From the NCBI GenBank assembly GCA_016716185.1, contig JADJWV010000002.1, positions 2,270,501-2,334,500 of the forward strand: a DNA stretch of 64,000 bases. Reading direction: 5' to 3'. The position numbers were made by a program, and so were the translations under genes. Origin of the DNA: Saprospiraceae bacterium (GTDB lineage: Bacteria > Bacteroidota > Bacteroidia > Chitinophagales > Saprospiraceae). The notes beneath the pieces were generated by a model. It saw only the letters and a program-made list of their open reading frames with translations, searched no databases and was not told where the DNA came from. Below, one piece after another: positions 37,648 through 47,664 of this stretch (positions are counted from its first letter, which is position 1; each line of letters starts with the position of its first letter).

Positions 37648-38957
37648 CTATTGATGAGGTCCTTTGCTTTTGAATTGCTCTACCGCCGTATTCATAAATT
37701 CAGCCATTTGATGGGTCAGGTTTCTTCGGGAATAAGAACTTATAACAGGCTCATTGGGCTTAAAATTCTTATGGATAAGAGTATCAAATATTTGGTCTAC
37801 TGCATTGCGCAAACCAACCTGGTCGATAAAATCGGCATTATAACCGGTTTGCGTCTGAATGAGCATTTCAACGAGATCGCTATCCGGAGGCGAAACAGAA
37901 AGAATTGGTTTTTTCAAAAATAAATATTCAAAAAATTTACCCGTAACCACACCTTTATTTCCGGGTACACCAATAAGCATCAGTGCATCTGCTTCCCACA
38001 AATGGTTTTGCAATTCCTCGTGAGACATGGGCAGCAAATGATTCACTTTAAATGCATTCATGCTTCTCGCAGATTGTACTACATATGGATCTACATTGCC
38101 GATAAATCTGATTTCAAGCCGTTGTTGAATATCGGGATTTTCAACAACATATTCTTTTAGAGCATTCCAAAGCAATTCCGGATTTCGATCCTGAGTAAGC
38201 ACTCCAGCATACAACAATACAATCCTTTCTTTATTTGGCTTTATCAGATTTCGATTTTCGAAAGGCTCAAAGCCATTGGTGATCACCTCCACTTTTCTAC
38301 CACAAATACTTTCAAGATCATCCTTGCAGGAGCGGCTTACAGTAACCACAACATCTGCCTGTCGAAGTACGGATTTCTCCAATTTTGAATGAATAAATCG
38401 CGAAAGCCGGTTCAAGTGAAGGGTTTCAAAATAAAATATCTGCGTCCAAGGATCGCGAAAATCGGCAAGCCAGGCAATGCTTAGTTTTTGACGTAGGTGT
38501 TTGGCAATAAGATGCATGCTGTGTGGCGGCCCTGTACTAACGATAAGTTCGACAGGATGCTTTTTGAGATAAGCACTTAAATAATGTACCGATGGTTTCA
38601 CCCAAAATACCCGGGGATCTGGTATAAAAATATTGCCCCTGATCCAAATGCTTAATTTATGAAACCAGGATGCATCTTTACTCTTGTTCATGATCGTTGG
38701 ATCCACAGCATGCGAACCACCCCGGAGTTTTTAAAAAAGGAATAGGGTTCCCAAATACGCCGGCGAATAACTTCAACTCCATTAGGGACCATGCTTAATA
38801 ATCCGTTATCTATGAAAGGAAATTCTCCATTTTCAACGGTATAAATCACAGGTTCCCAACCGCATTCGCGCAAATATTTCACAAAATACAGCCATCGCTG
38901 TACCCCTGATCCACCTGAAGGCGGCCAGTAATAACTGATTATCAATAGCTTTCTCAA
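37648..38957 (-). pseudogene. Group 4 glycosyltransferase, split by a one-base frameshift
   Basis: Two overlapping frames together make one glycosyltransferase. The first (38957 or 38990 down to 38688) has LLIISYYWPPSGGSGVQRW and IWEPYSFFKN. The second (38706 to 37648) has KLSIWIRGNIFIPDPRVFWVKPS, STGPPHSMHLIA, WLADFRDPWTQI, and the donor-binding GKFFEYLFLKKPILS. The second frame is closed by TAA at a T/A run, so the break lies between about 38700 and 38735. Adding one base to the four-C run at 38720-38723 reads ...KNSGGGSHAVDPTIMN... without a stop. The start is probably TTG 38957. It transfers a sugar onto a surface polysaccharide, acceptor unknown. If the frameshift is real the gene is inactive. 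Confidence 0.8.
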
Positions 38958-39038
38958 AATGCAGCCTAAAAATACTGTTTTCCACAACAATTCATGATCT
39001 GTCGGTTTACCATTAGCAACCTGAATCTCTTGTTTGAT

Positions 39039-39046
39039 TAACTTTG
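39039..39046 (+). promoter_or_regulatory. TAACTTTG -7 box of asparagine synthase gene
   Basis: TAnnTTTG match ending 10 bases before the ATG at 39057, within the divergent region shared with the glycosyltransferase gene. Confidence 0.45.
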
Positions 39047-39056
39047 TCCATTCACT

Positions 39057-41012
39057 ATGTGCGGATTAGCAGGAATTTACAATTTAGACGGAACCCCTGT
39101 CGACACCCGGAAACTCTTGCAGATGACCCGATTGATCAGACATCGGGGACCTGATGATGAAGGTTTTTTGCTTGCGGATATCCACCAGGGAATGGTGACC
39201 CGTCACAGCAGCGAAGATAGCATCGAAGAGGTTCGATTGCAATGGCCAAATCTTCCAACAGAATCCAGGAGCAATTTAGGAATGGGGTTCAGAAGGCTTT
39301 CCATAATTGATCTATCTGCCCGTGGGCACCAACCGATGAGCGATCCGGAACAGACCTGCTTTCTTTGCTTCAACGGACAGATTTACAACTACGTCGAAAT
39401 CAGGGCAGAGCTCATGGGTTTAGGTTATACCTTCAAATCTCAAAGCGACAGCGAAGTTTTACTTCAATCCTATCTGCACTGGGGATCATCCTGCCTTGAA
39501 AAATTTATAGGCATGTTTGCCTTTGCCATCTTTGACAAGACAAACAAACGTTTGTTTGTAGCTAGAGACAGACTGGGAATAAAACCGCTGATGTATTATT
39601 TTGATGGAAAAAGTTTTATCTGGGGCTCAGAGGAAAAGCAATTTACACACAGCGGCATTATTCAATCTGTTTTGAATGAAAATGTAATGCTCGACTTTTT
39701 GAGGGATATTAAATTATTTGAACATCCCGACAGCTTTATACAGAATGTGCAGCAACTTCCTGCGGCATGTTATGCATTTGTCGACCAAAACGGAATCCGT
39801 CTAAACAGGTATTGGAGCCTGCATCCCGGGCAAGCAGATCTATCAAAAACAGAAGAAATGTGGAAATCTCAGATATCCGACATGCTGAAAGACTCCGTGA
39901 AACTGAGGCTCCGTTCGGATGTTCCATTGGGAATTGCACTCAGTGGCGGAATAGATTCATCATCGATAAGCTGCCTCGCACGTGAACTCAGTCCAAACGT
40001 CATTAACACATTTTCAGTTTATTATGAAGGATCTCCCTACGATGAAAGAGTTTATATTAAATCAGTCATAGAGAAAGGAGGGATTAATCCAAATTATTAT
40101 ACAGCAAAGAATGAAATCAGTATAGAGGAAGTCGCCAAGTGGATTTATCATCAGGATGCACAGGCCAGCGGGGCCAGTCCGTTCTCCGCATTTCAAAATT
40201 ATAAAAATGTAAGATCTGCTGGAATCACCGTTCTGCTAAACGGACAGGGAGGTGACGAGTTGTTTGCTGGTTATCCCTATTTTCTAAAATACTTTATTGC
40301 GGATTTATATGGCAAACGGAATTTGAATGGCCTAATCTCCAACCTGGGTCATTTGCTCAAAGATCAGGGTCCGGTTACCTGTTTAAAGCAAATTTATCTT
40401 GCAAAAAATTTGATTCATGGAAATCCGGTTTCCATAAGACATCTCGAATATCGCAAATACGCTACACCAGAATTATTCCCTCGAGAAATTGACCAAAGAT
40501 ATAACCAGAGCGAGCATCCGCTACAGACCCAATCATCAGACTCTTCTTATCTGGAAACAGCTTTGATCGCCGCCATCACCCAAACACATTTGCCGCATAT
40601 GCTTCGTTGGGAAGACAGGAATTCCATGGCAAATTCAATTGAAAGCCGGGTTCCGTTTCTCGATCACAGGCTGGTAGAAAAATCAATGCAAATTCCAGTT
40701 TCATTAAAGATCCGAAAAGGAGTTCAAAAATATATTTTACGGGAAGCCATGAGAAATATTGTGCCCGAACTCATCCTGAAACGTAAAGACAAAATCGGTT
40801 TTGGCACTCCAACTGTTGAGTGGACCACTACACAATTATATGAACCCATCCGCGAGCTGCTCCATTCTTCATCCTTTCTGAGCAGGACATGGATCCATGG
40901 GAAAAAAGTTACTGCATTATTGGAAAAGAATCCAAAACGCTTTGGCGAAAACGAACTCTGGCGCATCATGAGTGCTGAATTGTGGCATAGAACTTTTATC
41001 GATAAAAATTAA
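39057..41012 (+). CDS. asnB: Asparagine synthase (glutamine-hydrolysing)
   Basis: Transfers the amide of glutamine to aspartate or, in polysaccharide clusters, to another carboxylate. The N-terminal glutaminase begins MCGLAGIYN with Cys2 as nucleophile and has RHRGPDDEG. The synthetase domain has LGIALSGGIDSSSISCLA, the pyrophosphate loop, and NGQGGDELFAGYPYF. At 651 residues it is slightly longer than E. coli AsnB, as is usual for the exosortase/polysaccharide-linked type. The neighbours (glycosyltransferase, methyltransferase, flippase) suggest modification of a surface sugar. Confidence 0.92.
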   Translation: MCGLAGIYNLDGTPVDTRKLLQMTRLIRHRGPDDEGFLLADIHQGMVTRHSSEDSIEEVRLQWPNLPTESRSNLGMGFRRLSIIDLSARGHQPMSDPEQTCFLCFNGQIYNYVEIRAELMGLGYTFKSQSDSEVLLQSYLHWGSSCLEKFIGMFAFAIFDKTNKRLFVARDRLGIKPLMYYFDGKSFIWGSEEKQFTHSGIIQSVLNENVMLDFLRDIKLFEHPDSFIQNVQQLPAACYAFVDQNGIRLNRYWSLHPGQADLSKTEEMWKSQISDMLKDSVKLRLRSDVPLGIALSGGIDSSSISCLARELSPNVINTFSVYYEGSPYDERVYIKSVIEKGGINPNYYTAKNEISIEEVAKWIYHQDAQASGASPFSAFQNYKNVRSAGITVLLNGQGGDELFAGYPYFLKYFIADLYGKRNLNGLISNLGHLLKDQGPVTCLKQIYLAKNLIHGNPVSIRHLEYRKYATPELFPREIDQRYNQSEHPLQTQSSDSSYLETALIAAITQTHLPHMLRWEDRNSMANSIESRVPFLDHRLVEKSMQIPVSLKIRKGVQKYILREAMRNIVPELILKRKDKIGFGTPTVEWTTTQLYEPIRELLHSSSFLSRTWIHGKKVTALLEKNPKRFGENELWRIMSAELWHRTFIDKN

Positions 41013-41023
41013 TCAACAAAAAA

Positions 41024-42082
41024 TTGGGGTCAACTTACACATACCAAAATATTCTTACCAAAGCCAGACAATTGGAAAAAGACATAAGAAACCTGGATAT
41101 CGAACGAATTCAGGTGCATGAATCTGTAAAAAGTTACCTCCGCTTTGATCTTAAAAAACTGTCCTACGTGACCGATTGCAATGCTTTTTTGTTACATCAC
41201 GCATTGAAAGATATGCCGGCCATCGATGAATCTTCTGTGCTCATAGATCATGGTGCTGGTATTGGTTTGTTTGCCTTACTGGTGAAACGGGTAGGATTAT
41301 CCTGCTTGTGTCACGATATTTCACTGGAATACATCGAAGGCATCAGGGAACTTGGACGCCTTCTCGATGCAACTCCCGACTTTTTTGTAGTTGGAGATAC
41401 AATGGACTTAGTCGACTTTTGTAAATCCAATCATCTGCATATTAAAGCACTGGTTTCCAGAAACGTAATCGAGCATCTTCCGGATTACAAAATATTTTTT
41501 AAGGAACTTTTTATGCTTTCGGAACAGCCTTTTACAATGATTTTTTCAACTTCAGCCAATATTCATAATCCCATGGTTCGTCACATCCATCGGAAAATTC
41601 ATCACAATTACGAATATCACGGGGCGCCAGCTGAAATGGACAACCCTACTTTAAACAGCGCGAATTGTGGAATGGTACTTCGCAAAGAAATCATCCGAAA
41701 CGAATTTCCGAATTTAAATGAAGATCTTCTGAATAAATTGGCTGTTTTAAACAGAGGATTCACTAAACATGATATTCTAGAACGCGTAAAATTATTTTCA
41801 GAATCCGGCGTTTTACCAAAGCCACTCCCCCATCCCAGCAATACTTGCGATCCGTACACTGGGGTTTGGGTAGAGCGGCTTGTTCCGGTTTCTGATTATC
41901 GTCACTCGGCAACAGACGCAGGTTTTGAATTCCAGACATTGAAAGGATTTTACAATACTCATTATGCAAAATCAATCTTGAATCTGATAGCCCTTTTATT
42001 GAATTTCATATTGAAATTGTTGCCAAGCAGACATGTGAGCTTATCTCCTTTTCTTGCAATGAAGTTGACCAAACGTTGCTGA
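41024..42082 (+). CDS. Class I SAM-dependent methyltransferase
   Basis: A 352-residue protein with LIDHGAGIGLFALLVKRVG, the glycine-rich SAM motif, then CHDISLEYIEG (acidic ribose-binding position) and ALVSRNVIEHLPD. The last 40 residues are hydrophobic (LNLIALLLNFILKLLP) and may attach it to the membrane. The start is a TTG at 41024, 11 bases after the asparagine synthase stop. Probably methylates a sugar or glycolipid of the surface polymer; target unknown. Confidence 0.78.
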   Translation: MGSTYTYQNILTKARQLEKDIRNLDIERIQVHESVKSYLRFDLKKLSYVTDCNAFLLHHALKDMPAIDESSVLIDHGAGIGLFALLVKRVGLSCLCHDISLEYIEGIRELGRLLDATPDFFVVGDTMDLVDFCKSNHLHIKALVSRNVIEHLPDYKIFFKELFMLSEQPFTMIFSTSANIHNPMVRHIHRKIHHNYEYHGAPAEMDNPTLNSANCGMVLRKEIIRNEFPNLNEDLLNKLAVLNRGFTKHDILERVKLFSESGVLPKPLPHPSNTCDPYTGVWVERLVPVSDYRHSATDAGFEFQTLKGFYNTHYAKSILNLIALLLNFILKLLPSRHVSLSPFLAMKLTKRC

Positions 42083-42126
42083 ATGTTGATCACAATTGAA
42101 ATACGATCAAGATGAACTAAAGATCA

Positions 42127-43425
42127 ATGAATTTTTATAAAACCAGTTTATACAGCGGATTATTCTCTGTGATCAACCTCATCACGGGTCTGGTCATTAC
42201 AAAAGTAACTGCAAAATTACTTGGCCCGGAGGGTACTGCATATATTGGAAAATTCGCCAACATTTCGGGATTAATACTCATACTTTCCACAGCTTCCCTC
42301 TCCGTTGGTGTAGTCAAATACATTTCCGATCACAAAACAGATAAAGAGACCATCCGAAAAATTGTCAGAACTGCCTTCAGCATGATTTTAATAGGCAGCA
42401 TAGCAGGCTGCATTATAATTTTAAGCAGCTATGTTTGGTTGCAACGTTTGTTTTTTAATGGGCTGAACATATCCATGGTCTTTATTCTGTTCGGTGTTTT
42501 CCTTTTATTGATATCTTCTCAAATTTTAGTTACCGGAATATTAAACGGGCTGGGTGAAATAAAAAAACTGGCGCTGATCAATGGAACTGCTGCGGTATTG
42601 AACATGTTGTTCACATGCTATTTTGTTTATACCTTCCAACTCTCAGGAGCTCTTTTTTCAAATTCATTGTACGGAATTTTTGTAACCACAATTGGAGCCG
42701 TTTTCTTAATTAAAAAAGGATATTTAAACATATCGTATTTAAATTTCAAACCGGATAGAGAGATCGCTTTACAATTGCTCCGGTTTGGGATTTATGCGGC
42801 CATCACATCATTCACCTGGATGATTACCATGTTTTTAATCAGAGAAAATGTCGAAGGGCATTTGGACACTAATTCAGCCGGGCTTTGGCAAGCCATGTTC
42901 AGTTTATCAGACAGGTACCTTACGGTGATCACAAACATCATGGTCATATATTTTATTCCTCAGTTGTCTTCGATTACAGAAAGCCACGAGCTGGTGCGGG
43001 AAATGCGAAAAGCATTTAAACGCATTGCAGGTTTTATGTTTTTAGTCTGCTTGTCTATTTGGGTTGCCAGAAAATTGATCATCAGTGTGTTTTTAGCCGA
43101 TTCTTTTCAACCGATGGAAAGCCTGTTTGCCTATCAAATGGCCGGCGATTTTTTCAAAACATGTGCAGGACTTCTGGCTTTGCTCATTGCATCGAAAGCC
43201 ATGTTCCGCACCGGATTGAAGGCAGATATCAGTTTTCATGTTTGTTTATTGGGTTTTTCGCTGATTGGAGTTCGTGAATACGGACTTACCGGAGCTTGTA
43301 TGGCCTATGCCCTGGCCTGCTTTTTTTATTTGGGCATCTACTTATACTTCTTTAAGGATCTCATAGTCATGATCAAAAAAAGCGTATTGCCCAAACCCTG
43401 GTTTAAACTGAATAAAAAAACTTAA
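42127..43425 (+). CDS. O-antigen translocase (Wzx-like flippase)
   Basis: A 432-residue inner-membrane protein with about 12-14 hydrophobic helices and the MATE/Wzx-type N-terminus SGLFSVINLITGLVITKVTAK followed by LGPEGTAYIGKFANI. It moves lipid-linked oligosaccharide units across the membrane. Start is ATG 42127. Forms a unit with the upstream synthase and methyltransferase genes. Confidence 0.88.
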   Translation: MNFYKTSLYSGLFSVINLITGLVITKVTAKLLGPEGTAYIGKFANISGLILILSTASLSVGVVKYISDHKTDKETIRKIVRTAFSMILIGSIAGCIIILSSYVWLQRLFFNGLNISMVFILFGVFLLLISSQILVTGILNGLGEIKKLALINGTAAVLNMLFTCYFVYTFQLSGALFSNSLYGIFVTTIGAVFLIKKGYLNISYLNFKPDREIALQLLRFGIYAAITSFTWMITMFLIRENVEGHLDTNSAGLWQAMFSLSDRYLTVITNIMVIYFIPQLSSITESHELVREMRKAFKRIAGFMFLVCLSIWVARKLIISVFLADSFQPMESLFAYQMAGDFFKTCAGLLALLIASKAMFRTGLKADISFHVCLLGFSLIGVREYGLTGACMAYALACFFYLGIYLYFFKDLIVMIKKSVLPKPWFKLNKKT

Positions 43426-43459
43426 TCACATGCAGTGGAATAAATAAAAATACTTGCAT

Positions 43460-44083
43460 TCAGGCGTGATCGATGATCAAAGATAACAATACAGTAATGA
43501 CCATGGTTAATCCCGTAATGATCCCTGCGTTATGCTCCAGTTTATGGGTATCAAACTTTTGAAAGCCTTTCAATGCAACATAAACCCAAATCAACATTCC
43601 TACAATACTGATTATAAAATAACTAAGCAGACAATACAACAGAAGAGAAGTGCTTTGGATGCCGGCATTTACAAAATATGCTTCCACTTCCAGACAGGGC
43701 GAAAGAAACATATAAGCCAATAAAGCATAGATAATCTGTTTTTTAGTTTTGGTCTGATCCAGCATATGATCATCGATATGAAAATGATGATGCGTATGGT
43801 GCCTGTAAATAAAATATATTCCTGAAGAAACTAACAAGGTCGGGCCAATCCATTTAAAAATATGGCCAAAATCTTCATTGAGTTCGTTAAAGACCAATCC
43901 CAATAAAAGGCCCAATAAAATGGTGCTGAAAACATGCGATAGTGCAAGGTAAAAACTGACTTTAAGTGTTTCATCCTTAGACCACTTTTGAAAACGGGCG
44001 AAAGCAACCAATGGCATCCAATGGCTGGGTATCAAAGCATGTAACAAACTAATGATCAGGGTACCGGCTAATGTTTCGTGCAT
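43460..44083 (-). CDS. Polytopic membrane protein with His-rich loop
   Basis: A 207-residue protein with about six helices. The first helix carries ISLLHALIPSHWMPLVAFAR, and a cytoplasmic or periplasmic loop around residues 90-103 reads YRHHTHHHFHIDDH. The HAL(I)PSHW pattern and His-rich loop recall the NicO/HupE and RcnA metal-transport families, so nickel or cobalt movement is possible; I cannot confirm it. The ATG at 44083 is preferred over a TTG at 44092. Downstream of the flippase, convergent with it. Confidence 0.6.
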   Translation of the reverse strand: MHETLAGTLIISLLHALIPSHWMPLVAFARFQKWSKDETLKVSFYLALSHVFSTILLGLLLGLVFNELNEDFGHIFKWIGPTLLVSSGIYFIYRHHTHHHFHIDDHMLDQTKTKKQIIYALLAYMFLSPCLEVEAYFVNAGIQSTSLLLYCLLSYFIISIVGMLIWVYVALKGFQKFDTHKLEHNAGIITGLTMVITVLLSLIIDHA

Positions 44084-44186
44084 GAAGGGCAAATATCGGG
44101 TAAATAATTGACAATCTGTTTTGTAATTCGGGTCTGCGATGGCAATAAAACCAGCCGATTGCGCTTAATACCAATGAATGATCAAC

Positions 44187-45014
44187 TCACCCTTCATACA
44201 GGATCAAAACGGGAAAGTGCAGCTTTTTTAATACTTGCATGGTGTGTCCGTTAAAAAACAAATAATACAGGAAATTTCTTTGATGAGGGAGCATGACCAG
44301 CAATCCCGACTCTGATGTCTGCATGTATGTTTCTATGGACTCCTCAAATCTATCAGAAAGGATGTATTTAATATGCGTTTGCAATTTACCAAATAACAAT
44401 GAAACCAATTCTTCATGTTTTTCTCGAAAAACTATATCCTTTTCACTATGTACATGTACAAACTGGATGTTAGAATTCCTGAGAAAATTATAGAATTCAA
44501 ATAACTGTATTGATTTTTTATTCAATTTTAAATGAAAATCGGTTGCGAAACAAACTCTATCATTTAACTTATCCATTTGAAATTCCTGAGGAAGAATCAT
44601 TAAAGGGATTTTAGATAAGCTCAATACAGCCTGGCTGGTACTTCCCAATAATATTTTAGAAATATTACCAGATCCCCTACTGCTCATAATAATCAATCCG
44701 CATGATTTCTCGATAGAATAATTGACGATCTCATCAGCTGCGATTCCACTTTCGCAGATGATTTCAACTTCAATTTGGCTTATATTATTTTCGGAAATTA
44801 ATCTGGCGACATATTCTTTCAAAGAATTTCTTTTCTCATCGATGTAATCGGAAAAATCATATATCTGGTAAACTCCTTCATTCAATCCGCTATACGGTGA
44901 AACCAGGTGCAAAACAATTGCTTTAGTTTTCTCCTTCTCCGCTAGGTGAAGCCCGAACAACAATGCCTGCTCTGCATTATTAGAGAAATCCACTGGAATC
45001 AGAATATTATTCAT
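44187..45014 (-). CDS. Tandem universal stress protein
   Basis: Two UspA domains in 275 residues. The first has NNILIPVDFSNNAEQALLFGLHLA and the ATP-binding SSRGSGNISKILLGSTSQAVL (residues about 110-135). The second is diverged and lacks the G-x2-G-x9-G motif. Divergent from the next stress gene; the shared intergenic region holds a CATGA-N6-TCATG palindrome suited to a CRP/FNR-type regulator. Confidence 0.88.
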   Translation of the reverse strand: MNNILIPVDFSNNAEQALLFGLHLAEKEKTKAIVLHLVSPYSGLNEGVYQIYDFSDYIDEKRNSLKEYVARLISENNISQIEVEIICESGIAADEIVNYSIEKSCGLIIMSSRGSGNISKILLGSTSQAVLSLSKIPLMILPQEFQMDKLNDRVCFATDFHLKLNKKSIQLFEFYNFLRNSNIQFVHVHSEKDIVFREKHEELVSLLFGKLQTHIKYILSDRFEESIETYMQTSESGLLVMLPHQRNFLYYLFFNGHTMQVLKKLHFPVLILYEG

Positions 45015-45076
45015 ATTTCGTGTATTCGGAAATAAAATGACGGTTCACAAAAGTAAAGGGCTTCAGTAGCGTTTTT

Positions 45077-45092
45077 CATGACCCCTATCATG
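45077..45092. promoter_or_regulatory. CRP/FNR-like operator palindrome
   Basis: CATGA (45077-45081), six bases, TCATG (45088-45092): a perfect palindrome containing TGA-N6-TCA, the half-site spacing of CRP and FNR sites. It lies between two divergent universal stress protein genes, 45 bases upstream of the TATCTTTG box. Confidence 0.55.
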
Positions 45093-45136
45093 GTCATAAA
45101 TGACTAAAATCAAATACACATACCCAGAAAAGAACA

Positions 45137-45144
45137 TATCTTTG
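45137..45144 (+). promoter_or_regulatory. TATCTTTG -7 box of stress gene
   Basis: TAnnTTTG match 49 bases before ATG 45194 and 45 bases after the palindromic operator, a plausible distance for activation. Confidence 0.5.
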
Positions 45145-45193
45145 TAAAACACTCATCTTTGAGCAATTGTTTCATATCGCTAATATACTTTAA

Positions 45194-45961
45194 ATGAAAC
45201 AGATTTTAATTCCTATAGATTTTTCCGAAAATTCAGTTGCCCAATTGAAATATGGCATCAGTCTGGGGATCCTCACCGATGCTGAAATCCATGTATTACA
45301 TATTTACCAATTGCCTGTAATTTCAGCAGATGCTTTTGTTTATGTCCCGGGGCCCAAGGATATGGATGCGATGCGGGAAAATTATCAAAACCAATTGGAG
45401 GACTTGGTCAATAAAGTCAAGAAGGACCTCATTACCAATATTAATATAACTTCAGTCTGCAATTATGGTATCCCCTCAGAGCAGATCTGTACCTATGCAA
45501 GCCAGGGAAAATTCGATTTGATCGTTATGGGTGTACAGGGTTCAGGATATTTGTCGGAACGACTACTGGGAAGTACGACAACACATCTTTTCAGGAAATC
45601 ACCGGCAGCAGTATTGGGAGTGCATAAAAGTTCGCACTTCATTCAAATAAAGAATATCGTTTTAGCTTATGACAGAGAGCTAATCGCTAAAAAAGATATA
45701 CTGGCCCCCTTGGTTCATATTTGCAATATTTTCGATTCACATATTCACGTGCTCAATATTGTTAATGAAATAGTAGAGTTCCCAACACTGGCTCAAACCT
45801 TATTAGAAAATGAACTAAATCCTTCTTTACCGGAAGACAGGGTCTCGTATCACATCATTCAAAATGAAGACATATTAGAGGGTTTGAAAGAATATTGCGT
45901 GAGTATGGATATTGACCTTTTAGCAATCATTCCGAGAAAACATCATTTTTTGAACGATTAA
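45194..45961 (+). CDS. Tandem universal stress protein, C-terminus frameshifted
   Basis: Two UspA domains; the first has KQILIPIDFSENSVAQLKYGI and MGVQGSGYLSERLLGSTTTHLF, the ATP-binding motif. The frame stops at 45959-45961 after PRKHHFLND. One extra T in the six-T run 45946-45951 would read HHFFERLITESVSKKAAFQ and continue to a TAA at 46027-46029, giving the usual C-terminal strand (IEIPILAIHE). About 23 residues are lost if the sequence is right. The next gene starts at 46042. Confidence 0.85.
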   Translation: MKQILIPIDFSENSVAQLKYGISLGILTDAEIHVLHIYQLPVISADAFVYVPGPKDMDAMRENYQNQLEDLVNKVKKDLITNINITSVCNYGIPSEQICTYASQGKFDLIVMGVQGSGYLSERLLGSTTTHLFRKSPAAVLGVHKSSHFIQIKNIVLAYDRELIAKKDILAPLVHICNIFDSHIHVLNIVNEIVEFPTLAQTLLENELNPSLPEDRVSYHIIQNEDILEGLKEYCVSMDIDLLAIIPRKHHFLND

Positions 45962-46041
45962 TCACAGAAAGCGTTAGTAAGAAAGCAGCATTTCAAATTG
46001 AAATACCCATTTTAGCAATTCACGAATAAAATTATTGAGCT

Positions 46042-46449
46042 ATGTTAATCCAGGTTGAAGACACGATGACTATTTCACAAGTACAGGAAAAATTTCACAA
46101 GAGATACCCCTTTTTAAAATTGGAATTTTTCAGTCAACCACATAGTTTACACGGTGGATCAAGAAAAGAACATATGATTCCCAGTGAAACTCTGCTAAAA
46201 GATTGCAGAACTTTACACAAAGAGGGTCATTTAGAAATTCATCCTTACAATTCCGTAGCCCACCTTGAAAATAGCTTCAGGGAGTTTTTCGGTCTGCATG
46301 TTCAGGTATTCAGGAAATCAGGAGAACTTTGGATTGAAACAACAGTTACCGATGACTGGACTTTGGAAAAACAGAATACCGAAGCTGAATTATTTTATAA
46401 AGATATTACAGAAAAAGGTGGATACAACAGGGATTCCATTTTTCAATAA
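46042..46449 (+). CDS. Hypothetical protein of the stress cluster
   Basis: A soluble 135-residue protein with no signal peptide. It begins MLIQVEDTMTISQVQEKFHKRYPFLKLEFF and has a C-terminal DDWTLEKQNTEAELFYKD. I know no function. It lies directly downstream of the universal stress gene and is followed by a terminator shared with the convergent Hsp20 operon, so it belongs to that stress transcript. Confidence 0.7.
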   Translation: MLIQVEDTMTISQVQEKFHKRYPFLKLEFFSQPHSLHGGSRKEHMIPSETLLKDCRTLHKEGHLEIHPYNSVAHLENSFREFFGLHVQVFRKSGELWIETTVTDDWTLEKQNTEAELFYKDITEKGGYNRDSIFQ

Positions 46450-46472
46450 ATTTAATCATAATTCTTATAATA

Positions 46473-46507
46473 AAAAAAGGCCACAGGATAATCCCCTGGC
46501 CTTTTTC
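46473..46507. terminator. Bidirectional terminator
   Basis: AAAAAAAGGCCACAGG pairs with CCCTGGCCTTTTT across a short loop. It has a T run on one strand and an A run on the other, so it can end transcripts from both the rightward stress gene and the leftward Hsp20 operon. Confidence 0.8.
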
Positions 46508-46538
46508 TTCGTTCTCCAATCGCTTATATAATATTTCT

Positions 46539-46976
46539 TTACGAAACTGAGATATTCTTGCTGTTTGCTGACACTTCCAACTCCATTTTAGGAATATGAA
46601 TTGAAAGAATTCCGTTGTTATAAGCAGCGCCTATTTTTTGCACATCAGCCCCTGAAGGAAGTGTAAAACTCCTTGAGAACTTGGAAAAATTATATTCCCT
46701 CCTCTTCATTTTTCCCTTATCCTCCTCTTTTTCCTCAGTTTTCTTCTCACATGAAATAGTCATTGTCCTGTCATCAACTGATATTTTAAAATCAGATTTC
46801 TCCATGCCAGGAACTGCCATTTCCAGAGTGTAGTGTTTAATACCCTCCAGAATATTGACTGCAGGAATGGAAAATTCAGAAGACTTAAAAGAATCGTCTC
46901 CCAAAAGATCATCAATCCAATTGGTCATTGGACCGAATACCGGAAATTCTCTGTTAAATCTGCTTAAGTAACTCAT
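46539..46976 (-). CDS. Small heat shock protein, Hsp20/alpha-crystallin family
   Basis: ATP-independent holdase. The 145-residue protein has the alpha-crystallin domain from about residue 38 (PAVNILEGIKHYTLEMAVPGMEKSD) to AYNNGILSIHIPK, the conserved A-x-x-x-N-G-I-L strand. A KTEEKEEDKGKMK insertion is in the loop. Last gene of the CBS-Grx-like-Usp-Hsp20 operon. Confidence 0.93.
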   Translation of the reverse strand: MSYLSRFNREFPVFGPMTNWIDDLLGDDSFKSSEFSIPAVNILEGIKHYTLEMAVPGMEKSDFKISVDDRTMTISCEKKTEEKEEDKGKMKRREYNFSKFSRSFTLPSGADVQKIGAAYNNGILSIHIPKMELEVSANSKNISVS

Positions 46977-46987
46977 GACATTAGAAT

Positions 46988-47458
46988 TTATAGTGATTTA
47001 ATTATTTTACAACAAGGACCTGGACAATTAGAATTTCTTAATATAGTTTCTGCCACACTGCCCAAAAACATCCTCTTGATTCCTTTGCGACCATGAGACC
47101 CGATTACTATCAAATCTGCATTGATCCGCTCCTGCACAGCAAAAATTGCTTCCCCAATATCGTTATCCTCCTCAATAATTAGATCGACATTCAAATCGGC
47201 AGCTTCAGCGGTAATTCGCGACTTAAGTGCCTCCAATTTAGTCTGTTCTTCTTCCCGTAATTTTGAAAGAAGGTCCTGGGCCAACACATTACTTTGCAGT
47301 ATAGGATTTCCACCTTCAAAAAGGAAGGGATTCACCATAACGTGAACCAAACTGAGTTTCTTTCCGCTACAACTGGTAAGCATTAGGGCATATTGCAATG
47401 CTCGCTCTGAGAATTCTGAAAAGTCATAAGGACAAAGAATGTGATTAAATGCTTTCAT
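46988..47458 (-). CDS. Universal stress protein
   Basis: Single UspA domain, 156 residues: HILCPYDFSEFSERALQYALML at the N-terminus and IGSHGRKGIKRMFLGSVAETIL, the ATP-binding G-x2-G-x9-G-S motif, near residue 120. Overlaps the upstream small thioredoxin-like gene by four bases. Confidence 0.92.
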   Translation of the reverse strand: MKAFNHILCPYDFSEFSERALQYALMLTSCSGKKLSLVHVMVNPFLFEGGNPILQSNVLAQDLLSKLREEEQTKLEALKSRITAEAADLNVDLIIEEDNDIGEAIFAVQERINADLIVIGSHGRKGIKRMFLGSVAETILRNSNCPGPCCKIIKSL

Positions 47459-47664
47459 GTGTGTTTTGATAATGTTTTATAATCAATAATCTGATCTCCA
47501 ATCATTAAACAAGGTACTTCTTTTATCCCTTTCTGCAAAATGTTATTGAGGGACGTACATTCCTCAATCTTAAATTCAAGCTCTAAAGCTTTCATCTCTT
47601 CCAACACTTTATTTCTCCACTTGAAATAATGTTCATCAGGGATTCCATAAAGTGTTACGATCAT
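47455..47664 (-). CDS. Small thioredoxin-fold protein
   Basis: A 69-residue protein with VTLYGIPDEHYFKW in place of a CxxC redox site, and EVPCLMIGDQIIDYKTL, the cis-proline loop of the glutaredoxin/thioredoxin fold. Without the first cysteine pair, disulfide reduction is unlikely. Overlaps genes on both sides by four bases. Confidence 0.7.
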   Translation of the reverse strand: MIVTLYGIPDEHYFKWRNKVLEEMKALELEFKIEECTSLNNILQKGIKEVPCLMIGDQIIDYKTLSKHT